Origin: Ignavibacteriales bacterium
GTDB taxonomy: Bacteria; Bacteroidota; Ignavibacteria; Ignavibacteriales; SURF-24
Assembly (NCBI GenBank): GCA_026390815.1
Contig: JAPLFH010000015.1
Coordinates: 1-64,000, forward strand
Length of the DNA stretch: 64,000 nt
Direction of reading: 5' to 3'
Made by a program: the position numbers and the translations under genes. This document shows positions 16,475 through 24,668 of the stretch, in pieces. The notes beneath the pieces were generated by a model that was not told the DNA's origin, did not search any database, and worked only from the letters and a program-made list of their open reading frames with translations. How positions within the stretch are numbered: position 1 is the stretch's first letter; every line of letters starts with the position of its first letter.

Positions 16475-19400
16475 TTATTCAAACTTAGTAATCTTTTCAA
16501 CATCTTCCAGAAGGATGGTTGTTAAGTCTTCATCACTACAATCATAGATTTGTGAAATTCTTTCCTCCTGGTTGCTGATAGCTTCGTAAAGAATATTTCT
16601 TGCCGTGCGTGCATTTCCAAAAGTTTTGTTTCGTTTTAAGTAGAGATTGGAGAAAATTTCTAATAGAAATTGTAAAGCTCCTTCATCAAGACGGTAACCA
16701 TTGTTCAAAGCGATGGCTGCGGCTATTTCCAAAAGCTGCCTCGAAGTGTAATCCTCAAATTTAAAATAATTAGAAAAACGGGATTGCAAACCGGGGTTAG
16801 AATTTAGAAATATATTCATCTCGTCAGGATATCCAGCAACGATAACTAAAAACTTATCGCGGTTATCTTCCATCTCTTTTATCAATGTATCGATAGCTTC
16901 CTGACCGAAATCGGATGATCCACGCGAAAGAGTATATGCTTCATCAATAAACAGAGTGCCACCAAGAGCTTGCTTAATAATTTTTTCAGTTTTTATTGCA
17001 GTCTGCCCCTGGTAACCAGCAACAAGATCAGATCGTTTTACTTCAACTAAATGACCTTTTTCCAGCAAGCCCATCTCTTTATAAATTTTGCTAAGAAGTC
17101 TGGCAACTGTTGTTTTACCCGTCCCGGGATTTCCTGTAAAAACTGAATGAAGATTTTTTTCAATGATCGACAATCCGCGTTGCTGCCTAAGCTGAGTTAC
17201 CTTTAAGCTATTAATTAATTTCTCAACAGATTTCTTTACCGTTTCAAGTCCAGTAAGTTCCTGAAGTTCAATTAAGTGCAAGTCGAGCAATTTCGAATCA
17301 CCTTCAACTTTAACAAATTTCTTTTCTTTTTTAAATGAAATAATATCTTCAATATCTTTAATAATAATTTCCGTCGATTCCGCAGTTTGATTTTCTGTAC
17401 CGGCTTCTGCAACAATTCGTAAAAGTTGATTTCTAATTACAGTTTCTGTCATGTTTCTAACAAGTCGAGCATTGCCAAAAGTTTTGTCGCGATTACGATA
17501 TAGCTCGTTATAATATTTTTTAAGTGGTTCAAAACATTCTTCATTCAGTTTTAACCCCTTTGCTGCTAATTCATTTTCTGTAATCTTCAACAATTCATCC
17601 GGGGAATAATCTTCGAAGAAAAAAGTTTTATTAAACCTTGATTGCAAGCCTGGATTACTTTCTAAAAATGATTTCATTTCATCAGTATAGCCAGCAGCGA
17701 TAACAAGAAATTTTCCTCTGTCATCCTCCATTCGCTTAAGAAGCGTATCGATAGCTTCCTGTCCAAAATCACCTTTTCCCTCATCTTTTTTTGCCAGAGA
17801 ATAAGTTTCATCTATAAATAGTGTTCCACCAATTGCTTTATTGATCAATTCAGTTGTTTGTTTTGCAGTTTGACCAACATAACTTGCAACCAATCCCTGT
17901 CGGTCTGCTTCCACTAAATGACCTTTAGAAAGAATTCCAATTGCAGAATATATTTCGCTAAAGATACGTGCTACAGTAGTTTTACCTGTTCCTGGATTGC
18001 CAAGAAAAACGATGTGAGAAGAAAATTTATTTCGAAGATCTTCTCCTTGCTGAGAATAATACTTTGCAATCTTTACTAACTCATCAATTTCCTTTTTGAT
18101 ATTTTCCATTCCAACCATTGCATTTAATTTTTGCAAGGCTTTGGAAAGATTTTCTTCATCAATTGGAGGAGCAAAATCTTTTTTGTCTTCGGACAAAATT
18201 GCTGCTTCAATATCTTCAAAAAGTATTGTTGTTAGATTTTCTTTTGTTCTTTTATCCGGATGCGTGTTTAAAAATCGTTTGCTAAGATGCATTTTCGCTT
18301 TATCAAACATCATTTTTGCAATGCGTGCATTACTAAATGTTTTATCTTTCCGCCGGTAGAGTTTTGTAAATTCCTTTTTAACAAGATCAGAAGCCAATTC
18401 ATCAATTTTATAATCTTCTTTTTTAATAACGAGTTTGAAAATTTCCAGCAGTTCATCAGGATTATAATCATCAAAAGTAAAAATATGATTGAAGCGTGAT
18501 TTTAATCCAGGTGTTGATTCGAGAAATGTTGTCATTTCATCCGGATAACCGGCTACAATTACAGCAAACTCATTACCTTTATCTTCCATTCTTTTTAACA
18601 GAGTTTCAATTGCTTCTTGTCCAAAATCCTGCGCACCTGATTTTTTTGAAAGCGTATAAGCTTCATCAATAAACAATACTCCACCAATCGATTCATCAAT
18701 TACTTTGTTTGTTTTGATAGCAGTTTCGCCGATATACTGACCAACAAGACCGCTCCGATCAACTTCTATAACATGACCTTTTTCTAAAAGACCCATCGCC
18801 TTTAAAATTCTGCCAAGCATTCGTGCAATAGTTGTTTTTCCAGTTCCAGGATTACCCTGAAATACGCAATGGAATGATTGTCCGGATTCAGATCGTAAAC
18901 CGGATTTTTTCCTTTCTTTTAAAAATTCAAGGTAACTGATAAAGTTTTTTACTGTTTGCTTAACATTATCTAAACCAACAAAGCTATTTAAATTGATAAG
19001 TAATGCTTGTAATGTTTCATCCACTGGTTGCTGAAAAGATTCTGTTTTTGTTTCTTCAATTTGATGAATGATTGTATTGTTAGATTTTTCTTCTTGTATT
19101 AATATATTCTCAGCTTCAGTTGTATAAATAATTTCAGAATCACCAACCAGGAAATATTTTTCCAGTACTTTTTCGTTATCGATATATAATTCTAATTTAC
19201 CCTGACCTCTTTTCCAAAAGCCCGGAAAATCTGTTCCCCAGCTTTGTGTAGCAGTTACCAACTGCCAGTTCTTATCAATTCTTAAATTAAAATTATTTTT
19301 ACCTACCTCTTTATTATTTAAGAACCACACAATACCTGGCGAAACATTTTGGTCCTTCTTTTTAAAAAACGGATTTTTAAAAATTATTTCTGCAGCAACA

Positions 19401-20347
19401 AAGGAAGTTTTCTTTTCATCAAATTGAATTAAATACTTTCGGTTAGTTTCATCAATCTCCGGCAAGCTAAATACTTTTGTATCCGTAAAAAATGCAAAGC
19501 TATTCGGAATGCTTACAAAATCAATTCTCTTTTCTATATTAATAATTTTTTCAGAAATAGATTCTTCCTGGGTCTCCTTCAATTCAAGCTTTACTAATGA
19601 ATTATATATATTTTCGAATTTATTATTTCCACTAAACATCTCCTTAAGTCCATTAGCTTTTTCTAATGCAGGGCGGTATTGATACATCAAAAACATTGCT
19701 TCTAGTTCAAGCAGCAAAGCTTTTTTGTGTTCTTTTTTTTGTTTTGGATTATCCAGAATTTTTCGCGTAGCTAACAAAGTAAACCAAAATTCTTTTTGTT
19801 TTAGTGCTTCTTCAGCTTCATCCAGCAGATTTACTGGCTTATTGGATTTGCCATTTACTAGATCTTTATCAAAACCACCGGCAATCTTATACCACTTCTT
19901 AAGATTATTTAAATTTGCATTTTTTTCTGGATCTGCAGAAATAGCTTTATCAATTTCTTCGAGTGCTTCAAAAAATCTTCCGAGTCCAGCAAGACTTCTT
20001 GCTTTATTTAAATAAGTCCAGGTTATTAATGATTGTTCTTGTTCAAGTGCAGAATTCAGATCAGAAAGTGCGCCTTCAAAAATGCTCATTCGGCTTAAGA
20101 AAAAACCGCGGTATAGGCGAGGTTGAATAGCATTACCGCTTTGTTCAACAGCAAGATTCGCTAATTCAAGAGCTTTTACGGGATCACCATTTTCTAATAA
20201 AGACCAGGCGAGACATAATGCCGCGTTATAATCATCCGGTTTTGCGTCGTAAACTTTTTGAGAGGCTATTAATGCCAGTCTAAATCTTCCATGCCAAAGA
20301 TGTTCAAAAGCTTCTGCCAATAATGATGTGATTTCTTCCGGACTCAA
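16475..20347 (-). CDS. Giant TPR protein with three CbbX/SpoVK-type AAA+ modules
   Basis: 1290 residues, cytosolic. Residues 1-230 are TPR-like helical repeats. About 270-410 is a beta-rich domain with FPGFWKRGQGKLELYI. Three tandem AAA+ modules then repeat every ~288 residues, with Walker A GNPGTGKTTIARMLG (about 499), GNPGTGKTTVARIFS (about 786) and GNPGTGKTTVARLLS (about 1074). Each has Walker B (FIDEAYTL, FIDETYSL, FIDEAYTL), a pore loop (GQYIGETAIKT, ASYVGQTAKQT, AGYQGQTAIKT), sensor-1 and a C-terminal lid. These are CbbX/SpoVK-type remodelling ATPases; CbbX itself reactivates Rubisco. All three sites look intact, so the three modules could form two-chain hexamers. The client is unknown and no Rubisco gene is near. 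Confidence 0.9.
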   Translation of the reverse strand: MSPEEITSLLAEAFEHLWHGRFRLALIASQKVYDAKPDDYNAALCLAWSLLENGDPVKALELANLAVEQSGNAIQPRLYRGFFLSRMSIFEGALSDLNSALEQEQSLITWTYLNKARSLAGLGRFFEALEEIDKAISADPEKNANLNNLKKWYKIAGGFDKDLVNGKSNKPVNLLDEAEEALKQKEFWFTLLATRKILDNPKQKKEHKKALLLELEAMFLMYQYRPALEKANGLKEMFSGNNKFENIYNSLVKLELKETQEESISEKIINIEKRIDFVSIPNSFAFFTDTKVFSLPEIDETNRKYLIQFDEKKTSFVAAEIIFKNPFFKKKDQNVSPGIVWFLNNKEVGKNNFNLRIDKNWQLVTATQSWGTDFPGFWKRGQGKLELYIDNEKVLEKYFLVGDSEIIYTTEAENILIQEEKSNNTIIHQIEETKTESFQQPVDETLQALLINLNSFVGLDNVKQTVKNFISYLEFLKERKKSGLRSESGQSFHCVFQGNPGTGKTTIARMLGRILKAMGLLEKGHVIEVDRSGLVGQYIGETAIKTNKVIDESIGGVLFIDEAYTLSKKSGAQDFGQEAIETLLKRMEDKGNEFAVIVAGYPDEMTTFLESTPGLKSRFNHIFTFDDYNPDELLEIFKLVIKKEDYKIDELASDLVKKEFTKLYRRKDKTFSNARIAKMMFDKAKMHLSKRFLNTHPDKRTKENLTTILFEDIEAAILSEDKKDFAPPIDEENLSKALQKLNAMVGMENIKKEIDELVKIAKYYSQQGEDLRNKFSSHIVFLGNPGTGKTTVARIFSEIYSAIGILSKGHLVEADRQGLVASYVGQTAKQTTELINKAIGGTLFIDETYSLAKKDEGKGDFGQEAIDTLLKRMEDDRGKFLVIAAGYTDEMKSFLESNPGLQSRFNKTFFFEDYSPDELLKITENELAAKGLKLNEECFEPLKKYYNELYRNRDKTFGNARLVRNMTETVIRNQLLRIVAEAGTENQTAESTEIIIKDIEDIISFKKEKKFVKVEGDSKLLDLHLIELQELTGLETVKKSVEKLINSLKVTQLRQQRGLSIIEKNLHSVFTGNPGTGKTTVARLLSKIYKEMGLLEKGHLVEVKRSDLVAGYQGQTAIKTEKIIKQALGGTLFIDEAYTLSRGSSDFGQEAIDTLIKEMEDNRDKFLVIVAGYPDEMNIFLNSNPGLQSRFSNYFKFEDYTSRQLLEIAAAIALNNGYRLDEGALQFLLEIFSNLYLKRNKTFGNARTARNILYEAISNQEERISQIYDCSDEDLTTILLEDVEKITKFE

Positions 20348-20660
20348 TATAAACCCAAGTTTTATTTATTATCGAAAAGAATTTTATTTCCTTAATATAT
20401 TTTTTGAAATAAGTATCAGGAAATAAAGCACTTTCTAAAAATAAATTATTTTGGCTTATGTAAAAAGATATTTCTAATATATTATTTGGATCTGTCCTAT
20501 TAATTAAAATAGCGGGCTGTGTAATTGGAGAAATTCTTCTATTAAATAGAAAAATCCAAGTTAATGTTTTTAACTACTTTTAAGAGAAGATTTGCAAAGA
20601 TGAACTTTTATCGTAATAAAGTCGTCTAATTTTTCAAAGATTGGTTTATTAGGAGTTATT
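20348..20660. other. Divergent intergenic region
   Basis: This 313-bp AT-rich gap separates the reverse-strand AAA+ gene from the forward GIN-domain gene, so it must hold both promoters. I can see no repeat, hairpin or RNA gene. AGGAGTTATT at about 20650 is the ribosome-binding site of the next gene. Confidence 0.5.
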
Positions 20661-21308
20661 ATGAAAATTTTGAAAGCAATATTTGGAATTACTACATTAC
20701 TTTACTTTGTAGGATGCAATGGAATTGGTGTGCATGGAAGTGGTATAATAAAAGATGAATACAGAGATGTGGAATCGTTTGATGGGATAGAAGTAAGCGG
20801 TTTTTATGATATTCATATTCAATGCGGTGAAAAACCAGGTCTTAAAATTATTGGTGATGATAACATTCTTCCTCTTATCAAAACAAATATTGAAAATGGA
20901 ACATTACACATCTGGAATAAAAAAAATATTTCGCCAAGAAAAAAAATTAGGTTTGAAATTACTACTGATAATATCTCTTCATTAAATAGTTCCGGTGCTA
21001 ATAGAATAATAGTTCAAAATATTAATAATGATGAACTGGAAGTTGAAGTAAGCGGTGCCGGTACAACTAAATTGGAAGGTAAAACTGAGTATTTAAATAT
21101 TAATCTTTCCGGAGCTGCCAATATTAAAGCCGATAAATTGAAAGCAAAAAAAGTTACCGTTGAAATTAGCGGAGCATCCAGTGCTGATGTATATGCTTCT
21201 GAAGAATTACGTGCTGAAATTTCCGGGGTCGGTAATATTAATTATTATGGTAATCCACAAGATGTTAAAAAAAGTATTTCCGGGCTGGGTTCTATAAATC
21301 AAAAGTAA
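20661..21308 (+). CDS. Head-GIN-domain (DUF2807) lipoprotein
   Basis: 215 residues. The lipoprotein signal ends at FVGC (Cys at about 18), followed by GSGIIKDEYRDVESFDGIEVSG, which spans the 'GIN' signature (G-S-G then F-x-x-I/V-x-V-x-G). The rest is a parallel beta-helix-like ladder with regularly spaced SGA/SG turns (about residues 110-200). The family is common on FCB-bacterial envelopes, is often called a putative autotransporter adhesin, and has no assigned activity. It stands alone after AGGAG. Confidence 0.85.
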   Translation: MKILKAIFGITTLLYFVGCNGIGVHGSGIIKDEYRDVESFDGIEVSGFYDIHIQCGEKPGLKIIGDDNILPLIKTNIENGTLHIWNKKNISPRKKIRFEITTDNISSLNSSGANRIIVQNINNDELEVEVSGAGTTKLEGKTEYLNINLSGAANIKADKLKAKKVTVEISGASSADVYASEELRAEISGVGNINYYGNPQDVKKSISGLGSINQK

Positions 21309-21649
21309 TAACTAAAAATTCTTATTCATAAGTCCAATCTGAAAAGCCTATATACTCAAATTGGCATTCCCACGAACCTGCCAGCGGTAAGCGGGGGTGG
21401 GAATCTTTTCAAAATTCTAGGTTCTTTAGATTTCCGCTTGCCTGCTGCAAGCAGGTTTTCACCGGAATAAACTTTATAGATCAGACTCATTCAATTAATT
21501 TGATTTTATTAGTCGTTTTGCTTTTCTAATGAGTTTCCATTCTAATTATTAATTATTTTTGTGAAATAAATTTACGATTTTGCTTGAACTGTATATCAAT
21601 TTAGATTTAGATTGCCATAGAAGTTTTAATTCATTTTAATGGAGAAAGT
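21309..21649. repeat. Intergenic REP-like palindromes
   Basis: The gap before purE contains ATTCCCAC at 21366 facing GTGGGAAT ending at 21404, and a second palindrome around 21440-21456 (GCCTGCTGCAAGCAGG). The tetrad CCTGCNNGCAGG recurs elsewhere in the window (23042, 23550) and belongs to the same kind of scattered GC-rich repeat. The remainder to 21649 is AT-rich and featureless to my reading. Confidence 0.5.
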
Positions 21650-22147
21650 ATGGAAATTAAAAATCCAATTATTGGGATTTTAATGGGGAGCGATTCAGAC
21701 CTGCCAGTAATGAAAGAAGCATCTGAAATTTGCAAACAGTTTGAAATTCCATATGAAGTGAAAATTATTTCTGCCCACAGAACACCGAACCTCTTAGCAG
21801 AATATGCTACATCAGCCAAAGAAAGAGGAATTAAAGTGATAATTGCCGGCGCAGGCGGTGCTGCACATTTACCTGGTGTTGTAGCAGCTTTTACAACTTT
21901 ACCTATCATTGGTGTACCAATTCAAAGTAAATCATTAAATGGTATAGATTCTTTGCTATCAATTGTTCAAATGCCAACAGGTGTTCCTGTTGCTACAGTT
22001 GCAATTGGTGGAGGAAAAAATGCAGGTATACTTGCAGCCCAAATTATTGCAATAGGTGATAACGCACTTTCTGAAAAGTTGAATGATTATAAAAAGAAAT
22101 TAGCGGAGGATTCGAAAGCAAAGAATAAGAGTCTGGAGAATCTTTAA
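21650..22147 (+). CDS. purE: N5-carboxyaminoimidazole ribonucleotide mutase (class I PurE)
   Basis: 165 residues. Converts N5-CAIR to CAIR in purine synthesis. [12 protein letters not shown] (about residues 8-19) and the invariant SAHRTP (about 42-47, with the catalytic His) identify the class I enzyme, and [14 protein letters not shown] (about 67-80) forms the substrate pocket. Length is normal. No purK follows, so the ATP-dependent partner is elsewhere or lies outside the window. GGAGAAAG precedes the ATG. Confidence 0.95.
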   Translation: MEIKNPIIGILMGSDSDLPVMKEASEICKQFEIPYEVKIISAHRTPNLLAEYATSAKERGIKVIIAGAGGAAHLPGVVAAFTTLPIIGVPIQSKSLNGIDSLLSIVQMPTGVPVATVAIGGGKNAGILAAQIIAIGDNALSEKLNDYKKKLAEDSKAKNKSLENL

Positions 22148-22627
22148 TCCGTCTCCACATTCGTTTAGACGGAAGAGAATGCGGGGTATAACCTTTATCC
22201 CGAAGACAAGGTTCTCTTACACATATTGTGGAAGAGGATTTAGGTTCATACCATTAATTTCTTACCGGAGGTTATCCTGCATTAAATGGGTCAGGGATTA
22301 CAAAACAGGAAAGTTATTACAAGAATGAAAAATATTTCAAAAATCACTTGACAATGTGATTTTTTTTTTACGATATTTGTGTCGGGTTTTAGATTTATTC
22401 ATTTAAACTTTATCTCATATCAATTAGTCAGTTATTTTTTAATATAGATTTTTAGTATTTGTAAGAATTTATTTTCAATTAAAAGAGGGGATCTTTATGA
22501 CTGACAATTATTACTTGATAGTTAACTGTAATGAAAGTAAAGTTAACTTAAAAACCACCTGATCTTCCGATGGGGGAAAATCCAGTGAAAAAAAAGAACA
22601 TATAATTTACTCTTAGGTAAACTATAC
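22148..22627. other. Intergenic region before array 2
   Basis: The first part holds a weak palindrome (CCGTCT...AGACGG, about 22149-22172). A 21-codon frame at 22497-22562, preceded by AGAGGGGATC, could be a leader peptide but has no recognisable composition and is not called as a gene. From about 22560 the sequence begins to show the 21-base spacing of the following array. Confidence 0.4.
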
Positions 22628-23005
22628 CCGTTTTGCTGAAATTGATTTTAGCAGAGAGGGAATTAGTATTTGCTTTAAAGGGATAAATATTTTCTATTAT
22701 GAAAAGAAGATTGACAATGCAAGAAATAATATTAACAGAAGAGAAAAAGAGATTTACATAAAAGAAAATGAAATTTACACTGAAGAAAAATCGAATGACA
22801 GTATGGAAAAATTGAATTACAGCGACGAAAACCCGAGTTACGATGTAGAATTTGGCGGTTGCATTTGCCGAATTGACAATTACATAAACGAAAAATAGAG
22901 TTACACTGATGAAAAGAGCAGTTACATTGACGAAAAGCACATTTACATTGAAGGAAAACGTAATTACATCAACGAAAAATGGAGTTACAAAGCAGAAAAT
23001 GCGAA
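22628..23005. repeat. Array 2 of degenerate repeats with exact 21-bp period
   Basis: TTACA-like pentamers stand exactly 21 bp apart, with no slip, at 22754, 22775, 22796, 22817, 22838, 22859, 22880, 22901, 22922, 22943, 22964 and 22985. The same phase extends back through 22733, 22712, 22691, 22670 and 22649. A typical unit is AGTTACATTGACGAAAAG plus three bases. Alignment with array 1 (318-695) shows a common skeleton, AGTT-x2-A-x-TT-x2-GAAA-x-G, in the same register. About 17-18 units are present. The array is followed by the DUF559 insertion unit and then by the paralogue of the gene that follows array 1. Confidence 0.85.
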
Positions 23006-23020
23006 AACAGAAGAAAAAAC

Positions 23021-23104
23021 AAACCCTACCTGTTTCCTCCCCCCTGCCTACTGCAGGCAGGTTTAATTAAAGGGGAGGATAAGGAGGGGTTCGATAAAAT
23101 ATAA
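23021..23104. repeat. Left direct repeat flanking DUF559 gene
   Basis: AACCCTACCTGTTTCCTCCCC, then GCCTACTGCAGGCAGG, then GGGGAGG and AGGAGGGGTT. The outer parts pair with each other and the centre is itself a palindrome, so the unit can fold into a long cruciform. Nearly the same sequence follows the DUF559 gene at 23525-23606. Confidence 0.8.
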
Positions 23105-23135
23105 TGACAACAATGCTAATTTTTAGTAGATACAT

Positions 23136-23525
23136 ATGACTAGACACTACAACAAAAGCACAGAAAAAGAAAAGAGAAGGAGTTTAAGAAATAACTCAAC
23201 GTATGGAGAAAAATTATTGTGGGTGTACATCCGTAAAAGACAAGTATGTGACGAAAGGTTTTTGCGTGAGTATAGCGTAGATAAATATGTGATTGATTTT
23301 TATTGTCCTGATTTACACCTTGCAATAGAAATTGACGGACCGACTCATTTTGAAAATAATGAAGCAATTGAGTATGACAGAAGAAGACAAAGTTATTTGG
23401 AAAATTATAACATTAAATTCCTAAGATATACGGATGATGAAGTAAAAGGAAATTTAGATAAGGTATTAAAGAAAATAGAAGAAGAAGTAATAAAAAGACA
23501 AAAAGAAAAACAAAAAAATAAATGA
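23136..23525 (+). CDS. DUF559-domain (Vsr-like fold) endonuclease-like protein
   Basis: 129 residues. An N-terminal basic stretch (about 1-25, with LRNNSTYGEKLLW) precedes the DUF559 core. The restriction-endonuclease-type residues are visible: DKYVIDFYCPDLHLAIEIDG (about 49-68) carries the Asp and Glu-x-Asp metal ligands, followed by RRRQSYLENYNIKFLRY (about 85-101), with a Lys/Glu-rich C-terminal helix. DUF559 proteins are small predicted nucleases related to very-short-patch repair endonucleases. Here the gene is flanked by ~80-bp direct repeats and lies between the 21-bp array and its gene, suggesting that it arrived as a mobile unit. No transposase is present. Confidence 0.85.
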   Translation: MTRHYNKSTEKEKRRSLRNNSTYGEKLLWVYIRKRQVCDERFLREYSVDKYVIDFYCPDLHLAIEIDGPTHFENNEAIEYDRRRQSYLENYNIKFLRYTDDEVKGNLDKVLKKIEEEVIKRQKEKQKNK

Positions 23526-23606
23526 ACCCCACCTGTCTCCTCCCCCTTGCCTACTGCAGGCAGGTTTGACTAAAGGGGAGGAAAGGAAGGAGGGGTTTAA
23601 TAAACA
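23525..23606. repeat. Right direct repeat flanking DUF559 gene
   Basis: AACCCCACCTGTCTCCTCCCC, GCCTACTGCAGGCAGG and GGGGAGGAAAGG...AGGGGTTTAAT repeat the left copy (23021-23104) with few differences and in the same orientation. The left edge overlaps the stop codon of the nuclease gene. About 504 bp separate the equivalent points of the two copies. Confidence 0.8.
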
Positions 23607-23635
23607 ATATAAATAATCACAAGAGAGAGGTTACT

Positions 23636-24340
23636 ATGAACAGGCGACAATTAAACAAAAAGCGGATGTACTTTGCTGTTAACGGTACTTTAAAAGATAA
23701 TTCTGTTATTGTTGATGCAAAGGTGAAATTAAAGGAATATCATCAAAAGCTGCAGAGTAAATTAACAGAGCTTGATAAAGCAGAGGTAATAATAAATAAG
23801 GCTGCTGCAGGCGTAACTAAAACTAAGAATGATCTTAAGCTTGAGCTTATAAAAACATTCCTGCCGTTAAAAGCAGTATTAAATTCCTATGGAACGGAAA
23901 AGAAAAGGAACGATATACTTGCATTAGTAAAGATATCTGAATCGGATCTAAAAAAAATGAATGATACACAATTAACTGGCAGGATAAGTTCTGTGCTTGT
24001 GGCTGCTAAAGAAGTATTAACGGAACTTGCGGATTATGAAATTGACGCGGATGTAATAACCGGAATACAGTCTGCATCCGATTTATTTAGCGGTGCAATT
24101 GATAAAATGGGTGGAGGAGAGTCGCAGGAATCCAGCGCAAGAGATGAGGTTGATAAATTATTTGATGAGATAGATGAAATATTAAATGAGCACCTTGATA
24201 GCTTTGTTGAAATGCTAAGAGAGAAAGAGCCGAATTTTTATAATGCGTATTACTCAGCAAGAGTAATAAAGGATTTAGGCGGAAGCCACGGTGTAGAAGA
24301 GGGAAACAAAACGGTGGAAACGACAACAGATAATAAATGA
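23636..24340 (+). CDS. Unrecognised helical/coiled-coil protein, paralogue of 764-1486
   Basis: 234 residues with no signal peptide or membrane segment; basic N terminus (RRQLNKKRM), helical Lys/Glu/Leu-rich body, and an acidic Thr-rich tail. It is homologous along its length to the 764-1486 protein. Shared points are the N-terminal RMxxxVxGxLKxN, the helix before and after AAxGxT, and the C-terminal block LFDEIDEILNEHLDSF followed by FYNAY, VIKDLGGSH and a degenerate tail. I do not recognise the family. AGAGAGGTTACT precedes the ATG. The 21-bp array upstream, interrupted only by the DUF559 unit, repeats the arrangement seen at the first locus, so array and protein probably work or evolve together. 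Confidence 0.8.
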   Translation: MNRRQLNKKRMYFAVNGTLKDNSVIVDAKVKLKEYHQKLQSKLTELDKAEVIINKAAAGVTKTKNDLKLELIKTFLPLKAVLNSYGTEKKRNDILALVKISESDLKKMNDTQLTGRISSVLVAAKEVLTELADYEIDADVITGIQSASDLFSGAIDKMGGGESQESSARDEVDKLFDEIDEILNEHLDSFVEMLREKEPNFYNAYYSARVIKDLGGSHGVEEGNKTVETTTDNK

Positions 24341-24457
24341 AAGATTGTAAGTGGAGGCAGAAAAAGTTTTATGAAAAATACTAAATTCGAATTTCTAAAT
24401 AACAAACAAATTCAAAATACAAAGTACAAAACTTTCTTGAAGGAGTTTTACAGTTAG

Positions 24458-24626
24458 AGAATTTGCGATTTTGAATTTGTTTAGAGTTTATTATTTCGGA
24501 TTTAGAATTTATATCTAACACACAAATTCTAATACTAAGGCGCAAAACATTTTAGAAATGTTTTTAGAGTTTAGAATTTGCGATTTTGAATTTGTTTAGA
24601 GTTTATTATTTCGGATTTAGAATTTA
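24458..24626. repeat. 54-bp perfect direct repeat pair
   Basis: The sequence starting AGAATTTGCGATTTTGAATT occurs at 24458-24511 and again without change at 24573-24626, 115 bp apart. Between and before the copies lies related AT-rich sequence with repeated AATTC/GAATTT words. It occupies most of the 328-bp gap between the coiled-coil gene and the next lipoprotein gene. It is unlike the 21-bp arrays in sequence and period. Confidence 0.85.
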
Positions 24627-24668
24627 CACTGAGTAGCTATAGATTATCACTGGCAATAAAAGGGAGTT

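Noticed and set aside
22497-22562. A 21-codon leader reading frame before array 2
   Set aside because: It has a fair ribosome-binding site but no recognisable peptide and no partner; in AT-rich DNA such frames are frequent by chance.
22548-22940. A 130-codon open reading frame on the reverse strand across array 2
   Set aside because: It is open because the 21-bp repeat contains no reverse-frame stop. Its product is a run of hydrophobic heptads, with no ribosome-binding site. The same artefact occurs at 283-480 over array 1.
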